The notes under the pieces: model-generated
What the model saw: the letters and a program-made list of their open reading frames with translations, nothing else
Told to the model about the DNA's origin: nothing
Database searches by the model: none
NCBI GenBank assembly: GCA_903820745.1
Contig: CAIJIT010000055.1
Location: 1 to 64,000 of the forward strand
DNA length: 64,000 bases
Origin: an uncultured Burkholderiales bacterium
Lineage (GTDB): Bacteria > Pseudomonadota > Gammaproteobacteria > Burkholderiales > Burkholderiaceae_C
Reading direction: 5' to 3'
Part shown: positions 36,378 through 45,698 of the stretch, piece by piece
Position numbering within the stretch: the first letter of the stretch is position 1
Layout: the number at the start of each line of letters is the position of its first letter
Position numbers and translations under genes: made by a program

Positions 36378-37316
36378 ATGAGACAGCGATTGAAAATATT
36401 GGCCGCCGGCTTGCTTGTCGCCCACATCGCCTGGGCAGCCAAGCCCGACCCAGTCACCAATCCGGCCAAGCCGGTGAGCAGCAGCGCCGACATCATCAAG
36501 AACTCGCCCGACAGTGATTGGCGCGAACTCGACCCCGAAAACACCCTCGTGATGACCTTGCCACAGGGCCAGGTGCTGATCGAACTGGCGCCGCGCTTTG
36601 CACCGCGCCATGCGGCCAATATCCGGCAGTTAGCACGCAATGGCTATTTCGACGGGCTCGCCGTCCTGCGGGTTCAGGACAACTTTGTCGCCCAATGGGG
36701 TGATCCCGATGCCGACGACAAGGCGCTGGCCAGGCCGATGGGCAGCGCTTCGAGCCAGTTGCCGGCAGAATTTTCGGTGGCGCTCAAGGGCCTGCCGCTG
36801 CAGCGCCTGACTGATGTCGACGGCTGGGCGCCATTGACCGGCTTTGTTGACGGCATGCCGGTCGCTGCCGATCCGAAAACCAAGCAGGCCTGGCTGGCGC
36901 ATTGCTATGGCATGGTCGGCGCGGGTCGCAGCGATGCGGTGGACTCGAGCAATGGCAGTGAGTTGTACGCCGTCATCGGCCATGCGCCGCGCGGACTGGA
37001 CCTGAACATCACCGTTGTCGGCCGTGTCATCAAGGGGATCGAGTTGCTGTCGAGCCTGCCGCGAGGCGGCCCGAACATGGGGTTTTATGAACAAGCCGAG
37101 CAGCGCCTGCCGATCAGCACTGTGCGCTTGCTGGCTGATCTGCCCTTGGCTGAACACCGTCCGCTGCAATTGCTGCGCACCGACAGCAAGACCTGGACCC
37201 AGTTGCTCGACGCACGCCGCAACCGCGCCGGTTGGTATGTGCGCAGCCCGCGCCATATCGACATCTGCAGCGCCAATGTGCCAACGCGACCGGGCGGCAA
37301 GGCCAGCAAACCCTAG
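36378..37316 (+). CDS. Exported cyclophilin-type peptidyl-prolyl isomerase
   Basis: This 312-residue protein has a Sec signal (LKILAAGLLVAHIAWAAKP) and a cyclophilin fold: VLIELAPRFAPRHAANIRQL, YFDGLAVLRVQDNFVAQWGD, GMVGAGRSDAVDSSNGSELY. It would speed proline isomerisation during folding of periplasmic proteins. It is longer than the minimal cyclophilin (about 165), with a roughly 60-residue C-terminal extension of unknown role. The start at 36378 is chosen because the signal peptide begins there. Confidence 0.85.
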   Translation: MRQRLKILAAGLLVAHIAWAAKPDPVTNPAKPVSSSADIIKNSPDSDWRELDPENTLVMTLPQGQVLIELAPRFAPRHAANIRQLARNGYFDGLAVLRVQDNFVAQWGDPDADDKALARPMGSASSQLPAEFSVALKGLPLQRLTDVDGWAPLTGFVDGMPVAADPKTKQAWLAHCYGMVGAGRSDAVDSSNGSELYAVIGHAPRGLDLNITVVGRVIKGIELLSSLPRGGPNMGFYEQAEQRLPISTVRLLADLPLAEHRPLQLLRTDSKTWTQLLDARRNRAGWYVRSPRHIDICSANVPTRPGGKASKP

Positions 37317-37447
37317 CCCTACCAAGCTTGGGATGGTGCCGTCAGACCGAGCGGCTTAGGGTGCAGGCTGGTTGCGAGGCCTGCCGCGCGCAAACAATTC
37401 GAGGCAGGCCACCGCGATCTCCACCCCCACAACTCATGGAGACGGCT

Positions 37448-38296
37448 ATGGCGAAGCAAGCGATTTGCGTTGGTATCAACAAATTTGCGAAATACCCTCA
37501 GTTCACTTTGAATGGTTGCGTCAACGACGCCAAGGACATGGCGGCCATGTGCACAAGCCTGTTGGGCTTCAAGGCCGCCGAGATCAAGCTCTTGACCGAT
37601 GCCCAGGCCACCAAGGCGGCCATCATGGCCGCCTTGAAGAAGGCTGTGGCTGATGCCAAGGCAGGCAAGCTCAGCTACATCCTCTTCAGTTGGTCGTCGC
37701 ATGGCACGCAGGTGGCCGATACCTCGGGTGACGAACCCGACGGCATGGACGAAGCCTTCGTGCCCCATGACATCGCGCAAAAAGGTCAGGATTGGGATCC
37801 GGCCCATATCATCAGCGACGACGAACTGCATGATCTGTTCGTGCAACTGCCTGATACGGTGCTGCTCGAGGTCTACCTCGACACCTGTCACAGCGGCACC
37901 GGCTTGCGCGAGGCGTTCTCGCTGCATGCACCGCGGGCCCGCTTCATCGCGCCACTCGCCACACCGCCAACCGCCAGACAGGCCCGGGTGCGTGGCTTTA
38001 CCCTGACCGCCAGACCGGCAGCTGCGGCCAAGGCAGTCGACAAGGGCATTGCCGGGCAGAACCATATCCTGTGGGCCGGTTGCAAGGCCAACCAGACCAG
38101 TGCCGATGCCTATTTCAACGGCCGCTACAACGGTGCCTTCACCTATTACTTCATCAAGGTGATGACCGCAACGCAGAACAAGCTGGCGCGCAAGGACGTG
38201 GTGATTGAGATGCGCAAGCAGATGGCCGGCAAGTTCACGCAGGTGCCACAACTTGAAGGCAATGCGACCAACCGTCAAAGCGCGATCGTTTATTGA
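37448..38296 (+). CDS. Caspase-like (peptidase C14) protein
   Basis: This 282-residue protein is a metacaspase/orthocaspase-type protease. The catalytic dyad is visible as H85 in YILFSWSSHGTQVAD and C147 in EVYLDTCHSGTG. The N-terminus AICVGINKFAKYPQFTLNGC and VNDAKDMAAM match the family p20 region. It is a bare p20-like domain with no signal peptide or partner domain, so it is probably cytoplasmic. GGAG lies 6 nt before ATG 37448, so this start is preferred over the in-frame ATG at 37436. Arg/Lys-directed cleavage is typical of bacterial members but unverified here. A strong terminator follows. Confidence 0.88.
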   Translation: MAKQAICVGINKFAKYPQFTLNGCVNDAKDMAAMCTSLLGFKAAEIKLLTDAQATKAAIMAALKKAVADAKAGKLSYILFSWSSHGTQVADTSGDEPDGMDEAFVPHDIAQKGQDWDPAHIISDDELHDLFVQLPDTVLLEVYLDTCHSGTGLREAFSLHAPRARFIAPLATPPTARQARVRGFTLTARPAAAAKAVDKGIAGQNHILWAGCKANQTSADAYFNGRYNGAFTYYFIKVMTATQNKLARKDVVIEMRKQMAGKFTQVPQLEGNATNRQSAIVY

Positions 38297-38351
38297 TTCA
38301 GGCCGGCCGGGGAATTGCCAATAAAATACTGCAAAGCGGTGAATTATTCAG

Positions 38352-38377
38352 GACGCGGCGAGGCCGCGTCTTTTTTT
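38352..38377 (+). terminator. Rho-independent terminator of the caspase gene
   Basis: GACGCGGC-GAG-GCCGCGTC is a perfect 8-bp GC-rich stem followed by seven T. It separates the caspase-like gene from ycaO, so the two are probably not co-transcribed. Confidence 0.9.
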
Positions 38378-38434
38378 GGCCGTCTCTCAGCGCCCCTGCT
38401 TCGCTGCTTCAGCCCCGATCACCGACCCAGCCCC

Positions 38435-40147
38435 ATGCAAATCGAAAGTTTCATCCCCGGCAAAGACGCCTCACTCGAATCGACCATCCGCACGATGCAG
38501 GCCAAGCTGCGGCTGCGTGGCTTCACGCTGAACGAGTCCTCTTGGCTGAACGAGATCGAGTCGATCTGGTCAGTGCATGTGAAAGACCAGGATTGCCCGA
38601 TGCTGTTTGCCAATGGCAAGGGCGCGACCGAGCTGGCCGCCCGGGCCAGCGCCCTGGGTGAATTTTTTGAGCGCCTCGGCACGCATTACTTCTGGACCCA
38701 TTTTTATCTGGGCCAGACCCGGGCCAACCGGCCCTTTGTCCATTACCCGCAAGAGCGCTGGTTCATGCCGGAAGCCGACGGCATCTGGCCGGCCGGCATG
38801 CTCAACCCCGAGCTGCATGCCTTCTACAACCCCGAGGGTGAAATCGACGCCGAAGTGCTGGTCGATCTGAATTCCGGCCACATCGAGCGCGGCATCTGTA
38901 CCCTGCCCTATACCCGCTTGCGCGATGGCGCGCAGACCTTCATCCCGGTCAACATCATCGGCAACCTCTATGTCAGCAACGGCATGGCGGCTGGCAACAC
39001 GCTGATGGAAGCGCGCAGCCAGGCCTTGTCTGAAATCTTCGAGCGCCATATCAAGTACCGCATCATCAGCGAAGGTCTGTGCCTGCCGGAGGTGCCTGAC
39101 GACGTGATCGCCAGATTTCCGGGCATTGCGGCCGGCATCACGGGGCTGCGCAAGGCTGGTTTCGGCATCATGGTGCGCGACGCCTCGCTTGGCGGCAAAT
39201 ACCCTGTGATGAATGTGACCCTGCTGCACCCGAAGGACCAGGGCATCTTTGCCAGCTTTGGTGCCCATCCTCGCTTCGAGATCGCGCTGGAACGTGCCTT
39301 GACCGAGCTGCTGCAAGGTCGTGCGCTCGACACGCTCGAAGGTTTCCCGGCACCCGGCTTCGACATGGACGAAATCAATGCTGTCGCCAATCTGGAAATC
39401 CATTTCGTTGATTCGAGCGGTGTCATCAGCTGGGACTTCCTCGGCGCCACACCCGATTTCGAATTTGCCGATTGGAATTTCAGCAGCAGCACCGCCGAGG
39501 ACTATGCCTGGCTGTGCCAGGCGGTTGAAGCCGAAGGCCACGACCTCTACATCGCCGACTTTGAAGAGCAAGGCGCATACAGCTGTCGCATCCTGGTTCC
39601 TGGCATGTCGGAGATCTATCCGGTCGAAGACCTCGAATGGGAAAACAACAGCGTCGGCAACCGCATCCGCCCGGCTTTGCTGAGGCTGAACGATCTCGAC
39701 GAAGCCGAATGCGCGGCCCTGCTCGAAGATCTACAGACGATGAACCTGAGCGAAGAGCGACCGTTGTGGGAAATCCTCGGTCTGGCGATTCCGGTCGGCA
39801 GCGCCTGGAAACAGTTACGCATCGGCGAGTTGAAGACCTTGCTGGCCTTGGCCGTCGCCGACGAAGAGGCGATTCTAGAAGGCTGCAGCTGGATCCATCA
39901 CTTCAATGATCTGAGCGCCGAGCGCCGGCGGGTCTATCGCTGCATCGAGAACCTGATGCAACTCGAGCCCAGCGACAATTTCGAGCGGCCCTTGGCCTTG
40001 CTGTTCGGTCAGGATAATTTGCGCCAGGCGCAAGCGCTGTTGAACCGCAGCGAACGCTTCTTCGGTCTGGTCGAACTCGGTGCCGACATGCAGGGCAGCC
40101 CGATGCACCAGACACTGCTGGCGGCCTACGACAAGCTGTTTGCCTGA
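38435..40147 (+). CDS. ycaO: YcaO-domain protein, S12 methylthiotransferase accessory type
   Basis: This 570-residue protein is similar in size to Escherichia coli YcaO (about 586). It shows the ATP-binding YcaO pattern GKGATELAARASALGEFFER and MEARSQALSEIFERHIKYRI. The C-terminal extension with TPR-like helices (FGQDNLRQAQALLNRSERFF) is that of the non-RiPP YcaO subfamily linked to RimO-dependent methylthiolation of ribosomal protein S12. No precursor peptide or cyclodehydratase partner lies nearby, so azole-peptide synthesis is unlikely. The start at 38435 is chosen by conservation. Confidence 0.9.
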   Translation: MQIESFIPGKDASLESTIRTMQAKLRLRGFTLNESSWLNEIESIWSVHVKDQDCPMLFANGKGATELAARASALGEFFERLGTHYFWTHFYLGQTRANRPFVHYPQERWFMPEADGIWPAGMLNPELHAFYNPEGEIDAEVLVDLNSGHIERGICTLPYTRLRDGAQTFIPVNIIGNLYVSNGMAAGNTLMEARSQALSEIFERHIKYRIISEGLCLPEVPDDVIARFPGIAAGITGLRKAGFGIMVRDASLGGKYPVMNVTLLHPKDQGIFASFGAHPRFEIALERALTELLQGRALDTLEGFPAPGFDMDEINAVANLEIHFVDSSGVISWDFLGATPDFEFADWNFSSSTAEDYAWLCQAVEAEGHDLYIADFEEQGAYSCRILVPGMSEIYPVEDLEWENNSVGNRIRPALLRLNDLDEAECAALLEDLQTMNLSEERPLWEILGLAIPVGSAWKQLRIGELKTLLALAVADEEAILEGCSWIHHFNDLSAERRRVYRCIENLMQLEPSDNFERPLALLFGQDNLRQAQALLNRSERFFGLVELGADMQGSPMHQTLLAAYDKLFA

Positions 40148-40175
40148 GCCAAGGGCGGCAGTTTGCCGCCCGACT

Positions 40176-41324
40176 TCACTTCAGGATGCGATTGATTTGC
40201 ACCTTGATGTCCTTGCTGCCGACGACCAGCTTGCCGCTGTCGCCTTCCAGATCACCGGGCTGAGCCACCGCCTGGCCGCTCTTGCTGATGCGCACGGCGA
40301 CGATCACTTCGCGAGCGCTCGACAGATTGGCTTGCGGGCTCATCGCCATGCTGTCGTCGAGCGCAAAGTTCATCGGCAAGTCCTTGACCTGGCGTCGCAA
40401 CATCGCCAGCGGCATGCGCGACCCTTCGGCCGCACGGGCATAGATGAAGACCGCATCGTCGGGCTTCACCGAAGCCGCCAGCTTCGGATCGAGGCTGACG
40501 CTGCCGCTGAGTCTGGCCTGGCTTGCCGCTGGCTTGGCGCTGTCAACCGGTGCGGGCTGCTGACCCGATGCGCCCAGGCCGAGGCGCTTGATTTCGTCCA
40601 AGCCGGCCAGCGCATGCTTGACCAGTGGGTTCTCCGCATCGCCACCCTGGGCGACTGCAGTCCAGTCCTTGGCGGCCTGCGTGAAGTCCTTGCGGTCAAA
40701 GGCATCGCTGCCGGCCAACAGCAGCGCCTTGGGCTGGCTCGGGTCGATGGCCAGCGCTTTCCTGACCCAAACCATCGGCTCGCCCGCGAGTGAGCGGCCC
40801 TGCTGCAAGGCCAGCGCATCGGCGTAGTCAACCATCAGCGTCGTGTCGTTCTGGTTCAGCGCGAGTGCCTTCACATAGGCTGGCAGCGATTGCGCATGCC
40901 GACCCAAAGCAGCGTAGGAGCGGGCCAGCATGCCCCAGCCGACCGCGTCATTGGGTTGGCCCGAGAGCCGATCGGCCAGCGCCTGCACCATCGCCTCGAT
41001 CTGTTCATTGCCCGGCGCCGCCGCCACATCGTTGGCGGACATCTCGGGCGCCGGCTGAGCGCCGGTCAGCGCCGCCGGTGTGCCAGTCCAGCGGTACCCT
41101 GCCCCGGCCACCAGCAGCACAAACAAGCCCAGACCCAGCCAGAGCCTGGCAGATGGTTTGACCCGATCGATCGGCGTTTGCGGCTGTGCCAGCACCAGCG
41201 CCACCAGTTCCTGTTCGAGGCCGCTGCGTGCGCTGCGATGGGCGTCAGTCGACAAAGATCCGGCTTGCAGCAGCTCATCGAGTTGCTCGATACGGCGGCG
41301 CAATTGCTGAAGTTCACTATTCAT
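40176..41324 (-). CDS. ccmI: Cytochrome c maturation protein CcmI
   Basis: This 382-residue protein is the last gene of the ccm operon. It begins with a helical segment (MNSELQQLRRRIEQLDELLQ) and has one clear membrane segment (LWLGLGLFVLLVAGAGYRW), a TPR domain (GWGMLARSYAALGRHAQSLP) and a periplasmic C-terminal domain (VKPDDAVFIYARAAEGSRMP). CcmI binds apocytochrome c and delivers it to the CcmF-CcmH lyase. It overlaps ccmH by ATGA-type coupling. Confidence 0.92.
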   Translation of the reverse strand: MNSELQQLRRRIEQLDELLQAGSLSTDAHRSARSGLEQELVALVLAQPQTPIDRVKPSARLWLGLGLFVLLVAGAGYRWTGTPAALTGAQPAPEMSANDVAAAPGNEQIEAMVQALADRLSGQPNDAVGWGMLARSYAALGRHAQSLPAYVKALALNQNDTTLMVDYADALALQQGRSLAGEPMVWVRKALAIDPSQPKALLLAGSDAFDRKDFTQAAKDWTAVAQGGDAENPLVKHALAGLDEIKRLGLGASGQQPAPVDSAKPAASQARLSGSVSLDPKLAASVKPDDAVFIYARAAEGSRMPLAMLRRQVKDLPMNFALDDSMAMSPQANLSSAREVIVAVRISKSGQAVAQPGDLEGDSGKLVVGSKDIKVQINRILK

Positions 41325-41782
41325 TGGCTTTTTTCAGGGCTGGCATCAGCCTCGTTATCATCAACTTCGGGGTCGAACAATTCGGCCGGCTGATTGCGGC
41401 GCCGGCGCAGATGCAAAATCAGCATCGACACACTGAAGACCAGCAGCAGCAGCGGTCCGAACCAGAGCAGCCAGGTGGTCTTGCGCACCGGTGGGCGGTA
41501 GAGCACGAAATCGCCGTAGCGAGCGGTCATGTAGGCGACGATCTGTTCCTGGCTGTCGCCGCGCTTGACCATCTCACGCACCTGCTCGCGCAGGTCGACC
41601 GCCAGTTCGGCGTGCGAGTCAGCGATGGTCTGGTTCTGGCAGACCAGACAACGCAACTCGCTGGTGATCGCCTGCACCCGCGCCTCCAGCAACGGATCGG
41701 CAGCCGTAAGAACTGCCTCGGCTGCAAGCGCTGGTGCAGCGATGAAAAGCAGCGAAATCAACCAGCCGAATAAATGTTTCAT
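41321..41782 (-). CDS. ccmH: Cytochrome c maturation protein CcmH
   Basis: This 153-residue protein has a signal/anchor (LFGWLISLLFIAAPALAAEA), the redox motif LRCLVCQNQTIADSHAELA with C45 and C48 and a C-terminal membrane helix (TTWLLWFGPLLLLVFSVSML). It reduces the haem-binding cysteines of apocytochrome c. It is followed by a separate ccmI, the split arrangement. Confidence 0.95.
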   Translation of the reverse strand: MKHLFGWLISLLFIAAPALAAEAVLTAADPLLEARVQAITSELRCLVCQNQTIADSHAELAVDLREQVREMVKRGDSQEQIVAYMTARYGDFVLYRPPVRKTTWLLWFGPLLLLVFSVSMLILHLRRRRNQPAELFDPEVDDNEADASPEKSQ

Positions 41783-41783
41783 T

Positions 41784-42314
41784 TCAGTTCTGCAGTTGCT
41801 TGAGCAGCGGTTCGATCTTGGTCCTGATGACCTCGGCGGTCAGCGGCCCGATATGCTTGAGGCGCACGACGCCCTGCTGGTCGATGACAAAGGTTTCCGG
41901 CACGCCGTAAACGCCCCAGTCGATGCCGGCGCGCCCCTTGGCGTCGAAGGCCGAAGCCAGATAGGGGTTGCCGAAATTGTTCAGCCAGGCCTGGCCATCA
42001 GCGCGCTTGTCCTTGTAATTGAGGCCGTAAATCGGCAACAGACCCCGCTTGGCCAGCGCCACCAGCTCCGGATGTTCCTCGCGGCAGGCAACGCACCAAC
42101 TGGCCCAGACATTGAGCATCCAGACCTTGCCGAGCAGGTCTTCGCGCTTGAATTCCCGTTCGGCGTCGTCGAGCCTGGGCAGAGTCAGCGGCGGGGCAAC
42201 CTTGCCAAGCAAGGGGCTCGGCACTTCATGCGGATCAAGGCTGAGTCCGCGCCCGAGCACAATCACCAGGATCAGGAAAATCGCCAGCGGCAGCAGCAGC
42301 TTCCATTGCTTCAT
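41784..42314 (-). CDS. ccmG: Thiol:disulfide oxidoreductase CcmG (DsbE)
   Basis: This 176-residue membrane-anchored thioredoxin-fold protein has an anchor (KLLLPLAIFLILVIVLGRG) and the active site WASWCVACREEHPEL with C74 and C77. The usual CcmG motif is WCxxC, which holds here. It supplies electrons to CcmH or apocytochrome c. Start and stop are tightly packed with ccmF and ccmH. Confidence 0.95.
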   Translation of the reverse strand: MKQWKLLLPLAIFLILVIVLGRGLSLDPHEVPSPLLGKVAPPLTLPRLDDAEREFKREDLLGKVWMLNVWASWCVACREEHPELVALAKRGLLPIYGLNYKDKRADGQAWLNNFGNPYLASAFDAKGRAGIDWGVYGVPETFVIDQQGVVRLKHIGPLTAEVIRTKIEPLLKQLQN

Positions 42315-44299
42315 CGCGCGGCTGCCTGCAGCGTGAGTGGAGCCAGCACATCGGCAGCCTCGGCTTTACTGCGCCGGTAGCGCTTGTCACTCGCGGCCAA
42401 TCCACCACCAATGGCCATCAACAGGCAGCCGCCCCAGATCCAGTCGATGAAAGGTTTGACATAGACGCGCAGCGTCCAGCCGCCGTCATCCATCGCTTCG
42501 CCCAGCGCAACATAGAGGTCGCGGGTCAGCCCGGTATCGATCGCAGCCTCGGTCATTGGGTTCTGCTGCACCTTGTAAATGCGTTTTTCGGGGCGCAAAG
42601 TCGCCACCTTCTGACCGTCCTTGCTGACCTCGACCTGGCCCTGTGCAGCCGCGTAGTTGGGGCCTTGCGCATCGGTCACGCCGATGAAACGGAACTGGTA
42701 AGCGCCCAGCGTCGTGACGTCGCCTGGCTTGACGCGTACATCGCGCTCGAGTTCGTAGTTCTTCACCATGACCACCCCGATGATGAACACCGCCACGCCC
42801 AGATGGGCCAGCATCATGCCGACGCTGGCGCGCGGCAACTGGCGCAGGCGCAGCAGCGCTTCGCGCCAGGCCGCCGGGCCCTTGCCGGCCGGCCACAGGT
42901 CGGTCAGGATCGACAAGGTGATCCAGTAAGCCGCAGCAAATCCAAGGCAAGCCTGGAAGCTGAAGCGCCCCGCCGACCAGGCGCTGAGCAGTGCCGCGAT
43001 CAAGGCGCAGGCCATGGCCCAGCGCAGACGCAGCATCAAGGGCAGCAACTCGGCCTTCTTCCAGCGGGTCAGCGGACCGACCCCCATCAGGAACAGCAGC
43101 GGCGCCATCAGCGGCGCGAACACCGCTTCGAAATAAGGCGCTCCGACCGAGATCTTGTCGAGCCCCATCGCATCGAGCAACAACGGATACAGCGTGCCCA
43201 GCAGCACCGACGCCATCGCCACCAGCAGCAGCACATTGTTCAGCAGCAGCATGGTTTCGCGCGACAGGATCGCAAAACGCCCGCCCAAGCCGATGCGCGG
43301 CGCCCGCCAGGCATAAAGGACCAGCGCGCCGCCGACCACGACGCCCAGGAAGGCGAGGATGAAAAGGCCGCGTCGCGGATCGGTGGCAAAAGCATGGACC
43401 GAGGACAGGACGCCCGAGCGCACCAGGAAAGTTCCCAGCAGCGAGAGCGAAAACGCCATGATCGCGAGCAGCACGGTCCAGGACTTGAAGGCGCCGCGCT
43501 TTTCAGTCACCGCCAAGGAATGGATCAGCGCCGTACCGACCAGCCAGGGCAGGAAGGAGGCGTTTTCAACCGGATCCCAGAACCACCAGCCGCCCCAGCC
43601 GAGTTCGTAATAGGCCCAGGAACTGCCCAGCGCGATGCCGATGGTCAAAAAGACCCAGGCGGCCGAAGTCCAGGGCCTTGTCCAGCGCGCCCATTTGGCA
43701 TCGAGCTCGCCGCCGAGCAGGGCCGCGATGGCAAAGGCGAAGGCCACCGAAAAGCCGACATAGCCCATATAGAGCATCGGCGGATGGATCACCATGCCGG
43801 GATCCTGCAGCAAGGGGTTGAGGTCGCGTCCGTCCAGCGGAATCGGCCATTGCCGATCGAACGGATTCGAAGTCGTCAGCATGAACAACAGAAAACCAAC
43901 CCCGATCCAGGCCATCACCGACAGCAGCCGCACCACCATCGCATCGGGCAGATGGCGGCTGAAGCGCGAAACCGCCAGGGTCCAGACCTGCAGCATCATC
44001 AACCAAAGCAGCAGCGAGCCCTCATGGCCACCCCAGACGCCGGCGATGCGATATGGCAGCGGCAGCGAGGTATTCGAATGACTCGCCACATAGAGCACCG
44101 AAAAATCATGCTGCACGAAGCTGGCGGTCAGGCAAGCATAAGACAACAGCACCAGCAAAGCCGTGACCAAGGCCAGGGGTCGCGACAAGACCGTCCAGTC
44201 CTGACGCTGCCTGGCCAGGCCGAGCAGCGGCAGCACGCCCTGCACCAAGCCCAAAGCGAGCGCTATCCACAATGCCAGATGGCCGATTTCAGCGATCAT
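42311..44299 (-). CDS. ccmF: Haem lyase subunit CcmF
   Basis: This 662-residue polytopic membrane protein has the WWD domain (YELGWGGWWFWDPVENASFL), flanked by haem-ligand histidines of the family (YVASHSNTSLPLPYRIAGVW, DPGMVIHPPMLYMGYVG). It joins haem from holo-CcmE to reduced apocytochrome c. Its ATG overlaps the ccmE stop. The large C-terminal periplasmic loop typical of CcmF is present. Confidence 0.96.
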   Translation of the reverse strand: MIAEIGHLALWIALALGLVQGVLPLLGLARQRQDWTVLSRPLALVTALLVLLSYACLTASFVQHDFSVLYVASHSNTSLPLPYRIAGVWGGHEGSLLLWLMMLQVWTLAVSRFSRHLPDAMVVRLLSVMAWIGVGFLLFMLTTSNPFDRQWPIPLDGRDLNPLLQDPGMVIHPPMLYMGYVGFSVAFAFAIAALLGGELDAKWARWTRPWTSAAWVFLTIGIALGSSWAYYELGWGGWWFWDPVENASFLPWLVGTALIHSLAVTEKRGAFKSWTVLLAIMAFSLSLLGTFLVRSGVLSSVHAFATDPRRGLFILAFLGVVVGGALVLYAWRAPRIGLGGRFAILSRETMLLLNNVLLLVAMASVLLGTLYPLLLDAMGLDKISVGAPYFEAVFAPLMAPLLFLMGVGPLTRWKKAELLPLMLRLRWAMACALIAALLSAWSAGRFSFQACLGFAAAYWITLSILTDLWPAGKGPAAWREALLRLRQLPRASVGMMLAHLGVAVFIIGVVMVKNYELERDVRVKPGDVTTLGAYQFRFIGVTDAQGPNYAAAQGQVEVSKDGQKVATLRPEKRIYKVQQNPMTEAAIDTGLTRDLYVALGEAMDDGGWTLRVYVKPFIDWIWGGCLLMAIGGGLAASDKRYRRSKAEAADVLAPLTLQAAAR

Positions 44300-44757
44300 G
44301 GTTTGCCTCCCTCTGTGCTTTTCGGTACCGGCATCGAGCCCCCGCTTTGTGCGCGTTTCAGCGCTTCGGCGGCCTCCGGCGGCATATAGTTTTCATCATG
44401 CTTGGCCAGCACTTCCTGCGCCTTGAAGATCCCGTCGACCATGCGGCCTTGCGCCACCACACCCTTGCCTTCCTTGAACAGGTCGGGCAGCGGGCCTTCA
44501 AAATTGACCAGCATCGAATGCACGGTGTCGGTGACCTTGAACTGCACCGCAATGCCGTCGCGCTTGACGCTGCCGGCTTCGACCAAGCCTCCGACGCGGA
44601 ACACCCGGGTACCCGGCGTTTGGCCGGCCTGGACCTGGGTCGGTGTGTAGAAAAATACCAGATTGCTCTCGAAAGCATTCATGACCAGCAGCGTCGCAGC
44701 GCCAAGCCCGGCGAGGATCACGGCGGCGAACAGCAAGCGTTTGTTTCTCGGTTTCAT
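44296..44757 (-). CDS. ccmE: Haem chaperone CcmE
   Basis: This 153-residue membrane-anchored periplasmic protein has an OB fold and the covalent haem-binding site LAKHDENYMPPE with H120 and Y124. The anchor is LLFAAVILAGLGAATLLV. It carries haem from the CcmABCD complex to CcmF. Its length is normal. Confidence 0.96.
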   Translation of the reverse strand: MKPRNKRLLFAAVILAGLGAATLLVMNAFESNLVFFYTPTQVQAGQTPGTRVFRVGGLVEAGSVKRDGIAVQFKVTDTVHSMLVNFEGPLPDLFKEGKGVVAQGRMVDGIFKAQEVLAKHDENYMPPEAAEALKRAQSGGSMPVPKSTEGGKP

Positions 44758-44760
44758 CGA

Positions 44761-44934
44761 TCAATTCTCTTCTTCATCAGTTTGCTGCTTGGCTCGGGAC
44801 AGCGCTAGCGCCAGGCGGCGCGCTGTCAACCAGGGTTCGGCGATCATCAACCAGGCCGTCAGGCCATAAGCGGGCCAGACATAACGGCCATAGCCGCCCA
44901 ATTCCCACAAGTCCCGCAGATTGTCGTAATTCAT
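44761..44934 (-). CDS. ccmD: Cytochrome c maturation protein CcmD
   Basis: This 57-residue single-span protein begins MNYDNLRDLWELGGYGRYVW and continues PAYGLTAWLMIAEP, a typical CcmD. It helps release holo-CcmE from the CcmABC complex. The start at 44934 overlaps the ccmC stop (ATGA), which favours it over an upstream GTG/ATG within ccmC. Confidence 0.88.
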   Translation of the reverse strand: MNYDNLRDLWELGGYGRYVWPAYGLTAWLMIAEPWLTARRLALALSRAKQQTDEEEN

Positions 44935-45695
44935 TGGGCGGCCTGCTGGTTCAAGGTCAAGGCCATGACCCAATCATGGTCGGATTCGCGCTCGATGGCG
45001 ATTGCCCTGGCACGCATGAAAACCACGGCAAAGGCATAGGCCCAAAACGCCAGCGTCATCAACAGCATCGAGGTCAGCATGGTACTGGCCATCTTTGGCG
45101 CCGCCGTCATGCTGATGCTGGCACCCTGGTGCAAGGTATTCCACCAACGCACCGAAAAATAGATCACCGGCACATTGATCACGCCGACCAGCGCCAGTAG
45201 CGCGCCGGCATGGTCGGCGCGGCGTACATCGTCGATGCTGGCGACCAGACCCAGATAGCCCATATAGAGGAACAGCAGGATCAGTTCCGAGGTCAGCCGC
45301 GCGTCCCAGACCCACCAGGCACCCCAGGTCGGCTTGCCCCAGCAGGCGCCTGTCCACAGCGCCAGCAGGGTGAAAATTGCGCCGGTCGGCGCGATCGCGC
45401 GCGCCAGCATCGAGGCCATCCGCACCTTCCAGGCCCAGCCCAGCACGGCCCAGAAGGCCATCGCCAGATAAAGCACCATCGACATCCAGGCCGCAGGCAC
45501 ATGGATGAAGATGATGCGGTAAGCCTCGCCCTGGGTCGCGTCGGTCGGTGCGACGACAAAGCCCATCCACAAACCCGTGAAGGTCAAAACCAGGCAGAGC
45601 GCCCAGAGCCATGGATTCAGCCAGGCGGTGACGCGGTAGAACCGCGCCGGGGCAGACAGGCTGAAAATTCGCCAGTTGGCGACCTCGCTATGCAT
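44931..45695 (-). CDS. ccmC: Haem exporter/handling protein CcmC
   Basis: This 254-residue protein has six membrane segments and a WWD-type motif (GKPTWGAWWVWDARLTSELI), with flanking conserved His residues (IIFIHVPAAWMSMVLYLAM and NTLHQGASISM). It loads haem onto CcmE. It is followed by ccmD with a 4-nt overlap. Confidence 0.96.
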   Translation of the reverse strand: MHSEVANWRIFSLSAPARFYRVTAWLNPWLWALCLVLTFTGLWMGFVVAPTDATQGEAYRIIFIHVPAAWMSMVLYLAMAFWAVLGWAWKVRMASMLARAIAPTGAIFTLLALWTGACWGKPTWGAWWVWDARLTSELILLFLYMGYLGLVASIDDVRRADHAGALLALVGVINVPVIYFSVRWWNTLHQGASISMTAAPKMASTMLTSMLLMTLAFWAYAFAVVFMRARAIAIERESDHDWVMALTLNQQAAQ

Positions 45696-45698
45696 AGT

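Noticed and set aside
37448-38296. Caspase as part of a defence island
   Set aside because: Neighbours are dnaE, a cyclophilin and ycaO; no defence genes, so only a stand-alone protease can be supported.
38435-40147. YcaO as part of an azole-peptide (RiPP) cluster
   Set aside because: No precursor peptide, dehydrogenase or partner protein nearby, and the C-terminal extension fits the ribosomal S12 accessory type.
42665-44389. Plus-strand open frame of 574 codons
   Set aside because: Antisense to ccmF and ccmE, which are certain; composition extreme in Gln, Arg and Pro.
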